Origin: JAVKSL01 sp050744085
GTDB taxonomy: Bacteria > Actinomycetota > Acidimicrobiia > Acidimicrobiales > JAJPHD01
Direction of reading: 5' to 3'
Assembly (NCBI GenBank): GCA_050744085.1
Contig: JBOGGU010000104.1
Coordinates: 1-56,471, forward strand
DNA: 56,471 nt
A model generated the notes under the pieces. That model searched no databases and had not been told where the DNA came from. It saw only the letters and a list, made by a program, of their open reading frames with translations. Below, piece by piece: positions 8,250-15,913 of this stretch. Made by a program: the position numbers and the translations under genes. Position 1 is the stretch's first letter, and every line of letters begins with the position of its first letter.

Positions 8250-9305
8250 CTGCACATCACGCGACGCCACATCCAGGTCGTCCTCGGCGCGCTGTGGCTC
8301 TTCGACGGCCTCCTCCAGCTCCAGCCCTTCATGCTCTCCCCGGACTTCGCCAAGCTGACCCTTGACACCTACGCCGCAGGCCAGCCCGCGTTCGTGTCGC
8401 AACCCATCCTGTGGGCCTCGGGGATCATCCTGGTCCACCACGTCGCTGCCGACGCCGCCTTTGGCGCCATCCAGCTGGCCATCGGCCTCGGCCTGCTCAT
8501 CCGCCCCACCGCGCGAGTCGCCCTGGGCGCGTCAATCGTGTGGGCGCTGGGGATCTGGTACCTGGGCGAGGGGCTTGGGGGCATCGCGAGCGGACACGCT
8601 GCGATTATCAGCGGCGCGCCCGGCTCTGCCCTGCTCTACGCGGTGGTGGGCGCCGCTGTCTGGCCGGCGGGATCGGAAGGGTCGAAGACCCGTAGATGGC
8701 GCCTCGGACGTTGGCTGGGGGCCGCGAGCTCTGACCTGCCTCCGCGGCGGTGGGTGGTCGGGGCCTGGGCGCTCCTCTGGCTCGGAGGGATGGTACTGCT
8801 CTCCCTGCCGTCACAGGCCAGCGCTGACGCCCTCGCCGGGTCACCCCTGGCTCTGGCCCCCTCCGCCCCAGCTTGGCTGGCCAGCTGGGACTACTCGGTG
8901 GCTGCCTGGATCCTCTCCAGCGGGAACGGGCTGGTCACTGGCCTGACGGTCTTGGAGGGCCTCATTGGCGTGGTTGCCCTGATCGGAGGCTGGCCCCGAC
9001 GGACCGCAATCGCGCTGGGAATCGCGCTGGCTCTGGCGGACTGGGTGATCGGCCAGGGCCTGGGCCAGCTCTACGGTGGCCAGGCAACAGACCCCAACGC
9101 CGGGCCGATGATCGTGCTGCTCGGCGTGGTCGTGCTCGCCTGCGGGAGCGGGGCCCGGTCCAAATGGTGGTTGTACACGCATAGCGTGTATAACCACCAT
9201 TCGCAACCCGCGACGGCGGGCATTCCGAACTCCGCTCAGCCGCTCGTATCGCCGAGCGCCGCCAAGTCCCGGTTGATGCGCTTGGTGGTGCGTCGCTCCA
9301 CGTAG
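8250..9305 (+). CDS. Conserved multi-pass membrane protein, apparent CTG start
   Basis: An integral membrane protein of up to 351 residues with about seven to eight hydrophobic helices and no recognised enzymatic motif. The N-terminal RRHIQVVLGALWLFDGLLQL region matches a family of actinobacterial membrane proteins that I recognise but cannot name. That region is only included if translation begins at the CTG at 8250, which has a strong Shine-Dalgarno sequence (GAGGAGGT, 8237-8244) five bases upstream. The first ATG in frame is at 8331 and would delete the first helix. Near the C-terminus a palindrome (9163-9201) is read in frame as KWWLYTHSVYNHHS. The last 35 or so residues after it resemble no native tail and overlap the convergent DUF3817 gene by 70 bases, so the 3' end has probably been altered. 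Confidence 0.7.
   Translation: MHITRRHIQVVLGALWLFDGLLQLQPFMLSPDFAKLTLDTYAAGQPAFVSQPILWASGIILVHHVAADAAFGAIQLAIGLGLLIRPTARVALGASIVWALGIWYLGEGLGGIASGHAAIISGAPGSALLYAVVGAAVWPAGSEGSKTRRWRLGRWLGAASSDLPPRRWVVGAWALLWLGGMVLLSLPSQASADALAGSPLALAPSAPAWLASWDYSVAAWILSSGNGLVTGLTVLEGLIGVVALIGGWPRRTAIALGIALALADWVIGQGLGQLYGGQATDPNAGPMIVLLGVVVLACGSGARSKWWLYTHSVYNHHSQPATAGIPNSAQPLVSPSAAKSRLMRLVVRRST
9163..9201. repeat. Short palindromic repeat in frame in a membrane-protein gene
   Basis: Arms of 18 nt with one mismatch flank a 3-nt ATA loop. A 35-nt relative at 18296-18331 matches 29 of 35 positions in reverse orientation. Here it lies inside the 3' end of the gene at 8250-9305. Confidence 0.8.
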
Positions 9306-9556
9306 AAGGCCAGGAACGGCACGAACCCAGCCGCCACCATGGCAACCAGCTGGCCCAGCTTGAAGTGCGCCTTGCGGGACAGGTCGTAAGCTGCCAGGAG
9401 GTAGACGACGTAGAGGATCCCGTGGATCGGCCCCACGATGCTCACCACGGCCGGCTCACCCGCGGCATATTGGAGGGGCACGCCGACAAGCACCAGGATG
9501 ATCAAGCCGATCCCCACGATGTAGGCCATGACCCGGTATCGAAGGAGCGCCTTCAC
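9236..9556 (-). CDS. DUF3817 membrane protein
   Basis: A 106-residue protein with three predicted membrane helices and the DUF3817 pattern: RYRVMAYIVGIGLIILVLVG, then GPIHGILYVVYLLAAYDL, then a C-terminal ERRTTKR basic tail. Its function is unknown. It overlaps the stop of the upstream gene by four bases and is therefore second in a two-gene leftward operon. Its 3' end overlaps the convergent membrane protein gene, whose last codons are doubtful. Confidence 0.88.
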   Translation of the reverse strand: MKALLRYRVMAYIVGIGLIILVLVGVPLQYAAGEPAVVSIVGPIHGILYVVYLLAAYDLSRKAHFKLGQLVAMVAAGFVPFLAFYVERRTTKRINRDLAALGDTSG

Positions 9557-9942
9557 GGGTGGCGAAGGCTCTTGCGACGGTCGTTGGCGGCCAACGCTGC
9601 CAGGTAGTCGTTGTACGCAGCCAAACGCTCGTCCTCGGCCTCGGGCCGTCGCACCACCGGCGAGGGCCGGGCCTCGGATGGCTCAGCGATGCCGGCGGCC
9701 TGGCGGGCCCGCCGCAGCCCCCTCGCCCCTACGGTCTCGGGGTCGTCCACTATCAGGTGGTACCAGACAAACAAGCCGAACACCGCGAACACCGGCCATT
9801 CGATGCTGTAGACCCAGGCCAGCCGGAGCCCCGAGAGAGCCACGTTCACCTGCCAGATCCCCGCGATGACGCACCCGGGAGACCAGATAAGCACTGCCAG
9901 GTGGAGTAGCAGCGCCCTCGGATTGAACCACCGCGCCAGCAC
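9553..9942 (-). CDS. Small conserved membrane protein
   Basis: A 129-residue protein with two hydrophobic segments (about residues 10-30 and 45-65) separated by a Trp-rich loop, followed by a charged cytoplasmic tail. The pattern WSPGC-x3-GIWQV-x-ALSG and YSIEWPVFAVFG belongs to a family common in actinobacteria with no established function. The start is GTG at 9942. A TACGAT box lies eight bases upstream, so the mRNA leader would be at most a couple of bases. A 16-bp tandem repeat array occupies the region just upstream of that promoter. Confidence 0.75.
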   Translation of the reverse strand: MLARWFNPRALLLHLAVLIWSPGCVIAGIWQVNVALSGLRLAWVYSIEWPVFAVFGLFVWYHLIVDDPETVGARGLRRARQAAGIAEPSEARPSPVVRRPEAEDERLAAYNDYLAALAANDRRKSLRHP

Positions 9943-9960
9943 AGTGACAGATCGTACCCG

Positions 9961-10049
9961 CGATGCCGCTAAGCCGCGATGCCGCTAAGCCGCGGTGCCG
10001 CTAAGCCTCCATGCCGCTAAGCCTCCATGCCGCTAAGCCTCCATGCGCC
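9961..10049. repeat. 16-bp tandem repeat array, five copies
   Basis: Five units of CGATGCCGCTAAGCCG and its variants (CGGTG..., CCATG...) follow each other without gaps, and a 9-base partial unit ends the array. The array fills the space between the Nudix gene and the next leftward gene. Its last units encode the final residues and stop codon of the Nudix protein, and its other end lies five bases upstream of the -10 box of the 9942 gene. Confidence 0.92.
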
Positions 10050-10722
10050 AGGGCGGGCGGCGCGGCGAGTCGAAGAGAACGTCCACCCGTTCGTCGCGCA
10101 GCGCTGCGAAGGCGTGGGCGCTCCAGTGAGCCGCCCCGATCAGCGGGAGGGGAAGCTCCTCCTCGCCGAACCAGCCCACGTCCGCGCACTCCAGGGGGTG
10201 GGGGGCCAGCACCCCGCCGACTGCGCGGCACTGGAACACCACAGAGTAGAGCGGGATCCGGTGGAAGCCCTGGCGCAACCCGTCCAGGACCGCGATCACC
10301 CGGGTCGGCTCGACGTCGATCCCGGTCTCCTCTTTCACCTCCTTGACCACTACCTCGGAGGCCGAGTAGCCCACGTCAGCCCATCCGGTCGGGTACAGCC
10401 AGGCCCCTGAGTCCGCGCGCCGAACCAGCAGCATCTCGTGGTCCTCGTTTCCCACCACCGCCCCGACGGCGACCTTGGGGGTGACATAGCCGGCCACCCC
10501 AGCCCCCACCGCCTCCAGCCAGTCGTGGACCAGCCCCGCCGGGTCCTCGATCTCGTCGGTCACGCCCGCTGCCACCCGGATATCCGCGGCCACCTTCAGG
10601 ATCTCCTCGAAGCGCTCCTGTTCGTACAGGCTCTGGGTGAAGCCGAGGCCGGTGCGCGCGATGCCTGCCAGGGCTTCGCTCCAGCGCACCATCTCCTGCC
10701 AAATCGCCGGCGTAGCCTCCAC
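10033..10722 (-). CDS. Nudix hydrolase with N-terminal pyrophosphatase-type domain
   Basis: A 229-residue protein. The first 65 residues form a helical domain like the N-terminal domain of X-linked nucleoside diphosphate hydrolases, and a Nudix domain follows. The Nudix box runs from GWADVG to KEVKEETGI. The catalytic REUXEEXGU half is intact with K in place of R, while the usual Glu at box position 7 is Tyr. A substrate such as ADP-ribose or another nucleoside diphosphate derivative is plausible but unproven. The start is GTG at 10722 with a leaderless-type TAGGGT box seven bases upstream. The stop lies inside a tandem repeat. Confidence 0.85.
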   Translation of the reverse strand: MEATPAIWQEMVRWSEALAGIARTGLGFTQSLYEQERFEEILKVAADIRVAAGVTDEIEDPAGLVHDWLEAVGAGVAGYVTPKVAVGAVVGNEDHEMLLVRRADSGAWLYPTGWADVGYSASEVVVKEVKEETGIDVEPTRVIAVLDGLRQGFHRIPLYSVVFQCRAVGGVLAPHPLECADVGWFGEEELPLPLIGAAHWSAHAFAALRDERVDVLFDSPRRPPWRMEA

Positions 10723-10729
10723 TGCCTCG

Positions 10730-10735
10730 ACCCTA
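10730..10735 (-). promoter_or_regulatory. Leaderless-type -10 box for the Nudix gene
   Basis: TAGGGT on the minus strand, seven bases before the GTG at 10722. Confidence 0.6.
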
Positions 10736-10796
10736 CCGCCGCTCGGGCCAGGGGGGTGAGCGCCATCCGACGCGCCGGTCTGGCAGCATGGGATCC

Positions 10797-10988
10797 ATGG
10801 CCGTGAACGAGGATTGCCGTCACTACATCATGCAAACGGTCGGCGGCAGGGGCGAGCGGATCGAGCGCTGCCGGATGGGAGCCAACGACAGCCTCCCATT
10901 CGCCTGCCCGCAGGGTTGCCTGTTCTACGAGCGCCGGGGAGTGTCGAACGCCGGGTGGGTGCAGCCACCGAAGGACCCGGGCCGGTAG
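10797..10988 (+). CDS. Four-cysteine mini-protein, paralog 1
   Basis: A 63-residue protein starting MAVNEDCRHYIM, with four cysteines arranged as DCRHY, RCR and FACPQGCLFY. A paralog with the same layout is encoded at 43152-43379 (MAVNKDC, RCR, FACPEGCLFY). The paralog's start supports the ATG at 10797 over the one at 10788. The C-x3-C pair with two further Cys suggests metal binding or a disulfide knot, but the function is unknown. Confidence 0.75.
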   Translation: MAVNEDCRHYIMQTVGGRGERIERCRMGANDSLPFACPQGCLFYERRGVSNAGWVQPPKDPGR

Positions 10989-11003
10989 GGGCCCGGTGGG
11001 CGC

Positions 11004-11972
11004 TCAGGCCTCGACAGCGATCAGCGGCAGCTCGCGGACCTGAGCCGGGAGGGTTCCGCCTGACCAGCGCAGGGTGAGCTCGGCCGGGGGATCGACCTCA
11101 CGGCGCACGTAGGCCAGGGCCACCACCGACTCGAGGCCGGGCGAGCTGGCGACTGTGGTGAGCGCGCCAACCACCTTCTCCCCGTTCAGGAGCTCGGCGC
11201 CAGCGGCTGGGCTCGGCTCGACGCCCTCCAACAGCCCCCACTCTACCATTACCCCGCGCAGGCGCCGCGGCACCCGATTGCCCCGGGAGTCCAGCCTGGC
11301 CACCAGCTCCTGCCCGGTGTAGCAGCCCTTGGTGAAGCTCACCGAGCCCTCCACCAACCCGGCCTCCGCGGGGATCGTTCGCTCGGAAAGCTCCGAGCCC
11401 ATCGCCGGCACCCCCGCCTCCACCCGCAGCGCCGTGAACGCATCGTGGCCACAGAGCCGGGCGCCGGTCGGGACCTGCACCGACTCGCCCAGGAGGTCGA
11501 CCCCCGCGACACCAGGCCAGAATGCCAGCACCGCCAGCGCGGGGGCCACGGCGGCCGGCTCGGAGGCTCCCGGCCCGGGCACCCCCGGCCCGCGCAGGGC
11601 CAGGCAACGCCAGCCGGCCACCAGACTCAGCTCCACCTTGGAGCGCAAGCGAAATCGACCCAGTCGCGCCACCACCGCCTCTCCCCATCCGGCGTCGGTG
11701 TCCAACAAGAAGCCGTCCTCCGCAACCCGGCTCACCCGCAGCCACGCATCCACCTTGCCTTGCGGCGACAGGAGCAGCGAGGGCGCGGAGCCACCCACGG
11801 CCAGGGCGGCCACGTCTTGGCTCAGCTGGCCCTGCAGGTAAGCGACGGCCTCACGGCCGGTCGCCCTCACCACGTCGCGCTCAACCCAAACCGCCCCCAG
11901 GCCATGGCGCAACGCCTGGTAGTCGGCAGCCAACGCAGCGGCCGCCACGCCAGCTCCAGCCGACTCGCTCAC
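11004..11972 (-). CDS. ygfZ: Folate-binding YgfZ/GcvT-like protein
   Basis: A 322-residue member of the YgfZ family, tetrahydrofolate-binding proteins related to aminomethyltransferase that assist iron-sulfur cluster enzymes. The family signature KGCYTGQE is present (FTKGCYTGQELVARLDSRG), preceded by the EAGVPAMGSEL and IPAEAGLVEGSVSF segments. It is the last gene of the leftward his-trp operon. Its GTG start at 11972 overlaps the trpE stop by four bases, so it is translationally coupled to trpE. The stretch around 160-180 is rich in Pro, Gly and Ala. Confidence 0.9.
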   Translation of the reverse strand: MSESAGAGVAAAALAADYQALRHGLGAVWVERDVVRATGREAVAYLQGQLSQDVAALAVGGSAPSLLLSPQGKVDAWLRVSRVAEDGFLLDTDAGWGEAVVARLGRFRLRSKVELSLVAGWRCLALRGPGVPGPGASEPAAVAPALAVLAFWPGVAGVDLLGESVQVPTGARLCGHDAFTALRVEAGVPAMGSELSERTIPAEAGLVEGSVSFTKGCYTGQELVARLDSRGNRVPRRLRGVMVEWGLLEGVEPSPAAGAELLNGEKVVGALTTVASSPGLESVVALAYVRREVDPPAELTLRWSGGTLPAQVRELPLIAVEA

Positions 11973-13507
11973 AGCGCGCACCTGGCATCCCGCCGGGCGG
12001 CGGTCATGCGACGGGCGGCGGGGACCGCGGCCAGCAGCGCCGCGGCCTTGGCGGCGCACTCGGCGTCCTCGGCTACCGGGTCGCTGTCCGCCACGATCCC
12101 GGCGCCAGCCTGGACAGAGGCACGCCCATCCGGGCCAACAACCATGGTCCTGATGGCGATGGCGGTGTCCAGGTTCCCCGAGAAGTCCAAGTATCCCACG
12201 ACCCCAGCGTAAGGCCCCCGCTTGGTGGGCTCCAACGAGTCGATTATCTCCATGGCCCTCACCTTCGGCGCCCCAGAGACCGTCCCGGCCGGCAGGGTGG
12301 CCCGGAGCACGTCCACCGGCCCCAGCCCCGGCCGCAAGGACCCCGAGACTTGCGAGGTCATGTGCATCACGTGGCTGTAGCGCTCCAGGGTCATCATCTC
12401 GTCCACCGACTCGGTGCCGTAGGCGACTACCCGGCCTACGTCGTTGCGGGCCAGGTCCACCAGCATCACGTGCTCGGCACGCTCCTTGGGGTGCTCGGCC
12501 AGCTCAGCCCCAAGCAGGGCATCCTCTGCCTCCGTCGATCCCCGCGGCCGGGTCCCGGCGATCGGGCGGGACACCACCCGCCCGTCGAGCAGGCGGACCA
12601 TCGGCTCGGGCGAGGAGCCGACCACGCTCAACGCCCGGTGCCGCAGGAAATACATGTACGGGCTGGGGTTGACCTGGCGAAGCACCCGGTACACGTCGAA
12701 CGGCTCCGCCCCCAGCTCCAGGTCGAAACGCTGCGAGAGCACCACCTGGAAGGCGTCCCCGGCCAGGATGTGCTCCCTGGCCACCTCGACCGCGGCATAG
12801 TAGTCACCCGACGACACGGTGCGGCGCACGACCGGCAAGGCCTCGCCGGGCACCGGCGGTGGCAACAGCGCGGCGAAGCCGGGCGGGACCGCCAGCTGGC
12901 CGGCCATCTCCTCCAGCCGCTCCCCTGCCGCCTCCCACGCCGCCACCAGCTCGGCGCGGCCCCAGCCGGGGGCCACCACCACGTTGTCGATCAGCACGAC
13001 CCGCTGGCGCCAGCCGTCGAAAGCCGCCAGCTGGCCTATCACGCTGACCACGGCATCGGGGTATCCCTGGTCGTCGGGGGGCACGTCGACCAGGCGCTCC
13101 ACCTCCCGCACCACGTCATAACCCAGGTAGCCGACCAACCCGCCGTGCAGGGGCGGCAGCTCGGCGAGCACCGGCGAGCGGTAGGCCCCCAGGATCCCCT
13201 CCACTGCGGCCAGCACCCCCCGACCCAGCTCGACCGAGGGCGCCAGACGCCCCTCGACCTCGATGCGACCGTCCCGAGCCACCAGGGTCGCCACCGGGCG
13301 GCGGCCAACCCAAGAGTAGCGCCCCCAGTGCTCGCTGCCCTCCACCGACTCCAGCAGGAATCCCTCACCGTCGCCGACCAGGCCCATGAACGCCGAGACC
13401 GGGGTGAGCGTGTCGGCGAGCAGCTCACGCCAGACCGGGACCACACTGGCAGAGGCCGCCAAGCGGCAGAACTCCTCGAGAGTGGGCGAGGGGACCGGGG
13501 CTCGCAA
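11969..13507 (-). CDS. trpE: Anthranilate synthase component I
   Basis: A 512-residue chorismate-utilising enzyme that, with a glutamine amidotransferase partner not found in this window, converts chorismate to anthranilate. Active-site segments are GSSPEPMVRL, RPIAGTRPRGS, DLARNDVGRV and the VSGAPKVRAMEIIDSLEP block, all intact. The N-terminal domain that binds the feedback inhibitor tryptophan begins at TLEEFCRLA. The probable start is TTG at 13507, five bases after the hisI stop. No ATG or GTG is available in frame without running far into hisI. Its position at the end of a histidine operon is a known kind of linkage between amino acid pathways. Confidence 0.92.
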   Translation of the reverse strand: MRAPVPSPTLEEFCRLAASASVVPVWRELLADTLTPVSAFMGLVGDGEGFLLESVEGSEHWGRYSWVGRRPVATLVARDGRIEVEGRLAPSVELGRGVLAAVEGILGAYRSPVLAELPPLHGGLVGYLGYDVVREVERLVDVPPDDQGYPDAVVSVIGQLAAFDGWRQRVVLIDNVVVAPGWGRAELVAAWEAAGERLEEMAGQLAVPPGFAALLPPPVPGEALPVVRRTVSSGDYYAAVEVAREHILAGDAFQVVLSQRFDLELGAEPFDVYRVLRQVNPSPYMYFLRHRALSVVGSSPEPMVRLLDGRVVSRPIAGTRPRGSTEAEDALLGAELAEHPKERAEHVMLVDLARNDVGRVVAYGTESVDEMMTLERYSHVMHMTSQVSGSLRPGLGPVDVLRATLPAGTVSGAPKVRAMEIIDSLEPTKRGPYAGVVGYLDFSGNLDTAIAIRTMVVGPDGRASVQAGAGIVADSDPVAEDAECAAKAAALLAAVPAARRMTAARRDARCAL

Positions 13508-13511
13508 GGCG

Positions 13512-13871
13512 CTAGCGCTCGGAATTTCCAAGGGCGCGCGAGAAGCAAGTGGGGTCGCCGGTGTGGCACGCGCCCCTTCCCTCCTGGTCCACCACCAAGA
13601 GCACGGTGTCGCCGTCGCAGTCGAGGTACGCCCGTCGGACCCACTGGCGGTCCCCGGAGGTCTCGCCCTTGCACCACATCTCGGCCCGGCTCCTGCTCCA
13701 GAACCAGCTCCGCCCGGTCGCAAGGGTCCGGCGCAGGGCCAGCTCGTTCATCCACGCCAGCATCAGGACCGCCCCGCTGGTGGCCTCCTGGACCACCGCC
13801 GGCACCAGCCCGTCGCGGTTGTACTTGACCATAGGAATAATGCTCTCGTCCGCCGCCAGCGGGGTGGCCAC
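13512..13871 (-). CDS. hisI: Phosphoribosyl-AMP cyclohydrolase
   Basis: The third enzyme of histidine synthesis, which opens the adenine ring of PR-AMP. Zinc-binding and catalytic segments are present: SRSRAEMWCKGETSG, LDCDGDTVLLVVDQ and ACHTGDPTCF. With the GTG at 13871 the protein has 119 residues, the usual length. The ATG at 13832 (MVKYNRDG) would give 106 residues, which also keeps the whole fold, so the start is uncertain. The PR-ATP pyrophosphohydrolase domain (HisE) is not fused. It is separated from the upstream groES-like gene by a large hairpin. Confidence 0.9.
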   Translation of the reverse strand: MATPLAADESIIPMVKYNRDGLVPAVVQEATSGAVLMLAWMNELALRRTLATGRSWFWSRSRAEMWCKGETSGDRQWVRRAYLDCDGDTVLLVVDQEGRGACHTGDPTCFSRALGNSER

Positions 13872-13881
13872 GCAAAGCCCA

Positions 13882-13964
13882 GGAGGGAACAACCTGGGCG
13901 GCCGAAGGCCGGTGTAGCTTTCATCGACGGCTGGACCTGGGGGGGTCCGCCCAAGTTGTTCCCT
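13882..13964. repeat. Long hairpin between groES-like gene and hisI
   Basis: Arms of 19 nt (GAGGGAACAACCTGGGCGG and its near-perfect complement, 18 of 19 pairs) flank a 45-nt loop. It occupies most of the only sizeable gap in the his-trp operon. It may be a partial terminator, an mRNA stability element or a member of the hairpin-repeat class seen elsewhere in the window. Confidence 0.8.
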
Positions 13965-13990
13965 CGGGGACTTTGACGACCCCTGGTTGC

Positions 13991-14353
13991 TCACAGGTAC
14001 AGCCCGGTGCCGCCGTCGATGCGCTCGCTGGCCACCGCGTGGATGTCGCGCTCGCGAAGGAGCAGGTAGTCCTCGCCGCTCACCTCCACCTCGTAGCGAT
14101 CTTCCGGGCTGAACAGCACCTTGTCCCCTGGAGCTATCGTGCGCACGTTCGGCCCCACGGCCACGGCCTCGGCCCAGACCAGCCGCTTGGAGACCTGCGC
14201 AGTGGCCGGGATCAGGATGCCCGAGCGCGAGTGGCGCTCCCCCTCGGTCTCGGGCACCTGGACCAGCACCCGGTCCGAGCACATGGTGATCGGCTGCTTG
14301 GAGTCCGGCTGGGCTGGTCTCGGGGAGGGCATCGCAATCACGGTAGCCCTCAT
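13991..14353 (-). CDS. GroES-like co-chaperonin in the his operon
   Basis: A 120-residue GroES-fold protein. After a 23-residue N-terminal extension it shows SDRVLVQVPETE, the mobile-loop region RHSRSGILIPATAQ, AVAVGPNVRTIAPGDKVLFS and the closing VSGEDYLLLRERDIHAV. It is a co-chaperonin lid for GroEL, yet no groEL lies nearby and the gene is embedded between hisF and hisI. The ATG at 14353 overlaps the hisF stop (ATGA). The N-terminal extension and the C-terminal ERIDGGTGLYL tail are longer than in standard GroES. Whether it serves a general or a dedicated chaperonin is unknown. Confidence 0.85.
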   Translation of the reverse strand: MRATVIAMPSPRPAQPDSKQPITMCSDRVLVQVPETEGERHSRSGILIPATAQVSKRLVWAEAVAVGPNVRTIAPGDKVLFSPEDRYEVEVSGEDYLLLRERDIHAVASERIDGGTGLYL

Positions 14354-15117
14354 GCAGGCCTCACTGTCACCCCCGCCGCCGCCAGGTGCGCCTTGGCCTC
14401 GGCCACGGTGTGCTCGCCATAGTGGAAGATAGAGGCGGCCAGGACCGCATCCGCGCCTCCTTGGACCGCCCCTGCCACCAGATCGTCGAGGCTGCCGACT
14501 CCACCGCTGGCTACGAGCGGGACAGTGCAGGCGTCCGCAACGGCCCTGGTGAGGGCCAGGTCGAAGCCGCCCCGCGTGCCGTCGCGGTCCATCGAGGTGA
14601 CCAGCAGCTCGCCGGCTCCGAGGCGCTCGCAGACCAGAGCCCAGCTGAGGGCGTCGAGGCCACCCGGCTGGCGCCCCCCGTGGGTGTAGACCTCCCAGCC
14701 TGGGGCGCCGTTGGCTCGGCGCTTGGCGTCGATGGCAACCACCACACACTGCGCCCCGAACTCGCTCGCCAGCTCGGCCACCAGCGCCGGGCGCAGGACA
14801 GCGGTGGTGTTGAGGGCCACCTTGTCCGCCCCGGCACGCAGCAGCCGCCTGGCGTCGTCGACGGTGCGAACCCCGCCTCCGACGGTGAGCGGGATGAAGA
14901 CCGCGTCTGCGGTACGGCGCACCACCTCCACCATGTTGTCGCGTCCGTGAGCCGAGGCGGTGATGTCCAAGAAGACCACCTCGTCGGCCCCCTCGGCGTC
15001 GTAGCGGGCAGCCAGCTCGGTGGGGTCGCCCGCGTCACGCAGCGAGACGAAGTTGACCCCCTTCACCACCCGGCCGTCGTGGACGTCCAGACAGGGGATT
15101 ACTCGGACGCTGCGCAC
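14350..15117 (-). CDS. hisF: Imidazole glycerol phosphate synthase cyclase subunit
   Basis: A 255-residue TIM barrel that, with HisH, forms imidazole glycerol phosphate and AICAR. Both catalytic aspartates are visible, in RVIPCLDVHDGRVVKG near the N-terminus and in LLVTSMDRDGTRGG. The phosphate-binding loops VGGGVRTVDD and ASGGVGSLDD are intact. The start is GTG at 15117, overlapping hisA by 19 bases. Confidence 0.95.
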   Translation of the reverse strand: MRSVRVIPCLDVHDGRVVKGVNFVSLRDAGDPTELAARYDAEGADEVVFLDITASAHGRDNMVEVVRRTADAVFIPLTVGGGVRTVDDARRLLRAGADKVALNTTAVLRPALVAELASEFGAQCVVVAIDAKRRANGAPGWEVYTHGGRQPGGLDALSWALVCERLGAGELLVTSMDRDGTRGGFDLALTRAVADACTVPLVASGGVGSLDDLVAGAVQGGADAVLAASIFHYGEHTVAEAKAHLAAAGVTVRPA

Positions 15118-15905
15118 GCGGCAAGCGCCTCGGGCACGCTGAAGCGGCCCTCCCGCAGGGCCATCCCCACAATCGCCCCTGCCAGTCGGCGTCCGGGCCT
15201 CCCCAAGCGGGCCAGGGCCTCCAGGTCCGCCAAGCTCGCCACGCCACCCGACGCGACCACCTCCATCGAGGTGGCCTCCAGGACCGCCGCCAGGCCGGCC
15301 AGGTCGGGGCCGGCGAGGGTGCCGTCCCGGCCGACGTCGGTGACCATCACCGCAGCCGCCCCTGCGTCCTCGAAGCTGGACAGCACCTCGAGGAGGCTTT
15401 CGCCCGAGACCGAGGTCCAACCCCTCACCGCCACCTTGGCATTGGCCAGCGACACCCCCGACGCACCGGCTGGCATCGGGCGGGAGACGTCGCAGAGCCC
15501 CGCCCGGCAGTAGTCCAGAGCCACCGCGGTGCGACCAGGGTACCGGCGGGCGAGACGGCGGACCAGCCCGGGTCGCTCCACCGCTGCGGTACCCAGGACC
15601 ACCCGGGCGACGCCCAGGTCGAGGAGGGCCTTGGCGGCGGCCTCGTCCCTGATGCCCCCTCCCGCCTGCACGAACACTGCCTTGTCGGCCACCTTCGTGA
15701 CGATGGCGGCCACCACCTCGCGATTGACGGGCTCGCCGGTGCGGGCCGCGTCCAGGTCGACCACGTGCAGGTGACGTGCCCCCGCCGCCACCATCTCCTC
15801 GGCGCAGGACACCGGGTCTCCGAAGGCCTTCTCGCGGGAGAAGTCGCCCTGGACGAGGCGCACCGAGCGGCCGTCTCGCAGGTCGATGGCGGGAAAGAGG
15901 TCCAT
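15099..15905 (-). CDS. hisA: ProFAR isomerase, possibly bifunctional PriA type
   Basis: A 268-residue TIM barrel catalysing the fourth step of histidine synthesis. PAIDLRDGRSVRLVQGD, QAGGGIRDEAA, VMVTDVGRDGTLAGPD and ASGGVASLADL are the conserved strands and phosphate loops. Many actinobacteria use the bifunctional form PriA, which also serves tryptophan synthesis (TrpF). No trpF is seen here, but the sequence alone does not decide between HisA and PriA. It starts at ATG 15905, eight bases after hisH. Confidence 0.94.
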   Translation of the reverse strand: MDLFPAIDLRDGRSVRLVQGDFSREKAFGDPVSCAEEMVAAGARHLHVVDLDAARTGEPVNREVVAAIVTKVADKAVFVQAGGGIRDEAAAKALLDLGVARVVLGTAAVERPGLVRRLARRYPGRTAVALDYCRAGLCDVSRPMPAGASGVSLANAKVAVRGWTSVSGESLLEVLSSFEDAGAAAVMVTDVGRDGTLAGPDLAGLAAVLEATSMEVVASGGVASLADLEALARLGRPGRRLAGAIVGMALREGRFSVPEALAACAASE

Positions 15906-15913
15906 CGGGGTTG

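Noticed and set aside
9961..10049. Tandem array considered as a minimal CRISPR array
   Set aside because: Units are contiguous 16-mers without spacers, and no cas genes are present.
15099..15905. Assigning hisA firmly as bifunctional PriA
   Set aside because: The distinguishing loop residues cannot be judged without an alignment, so it is left as a possibility.
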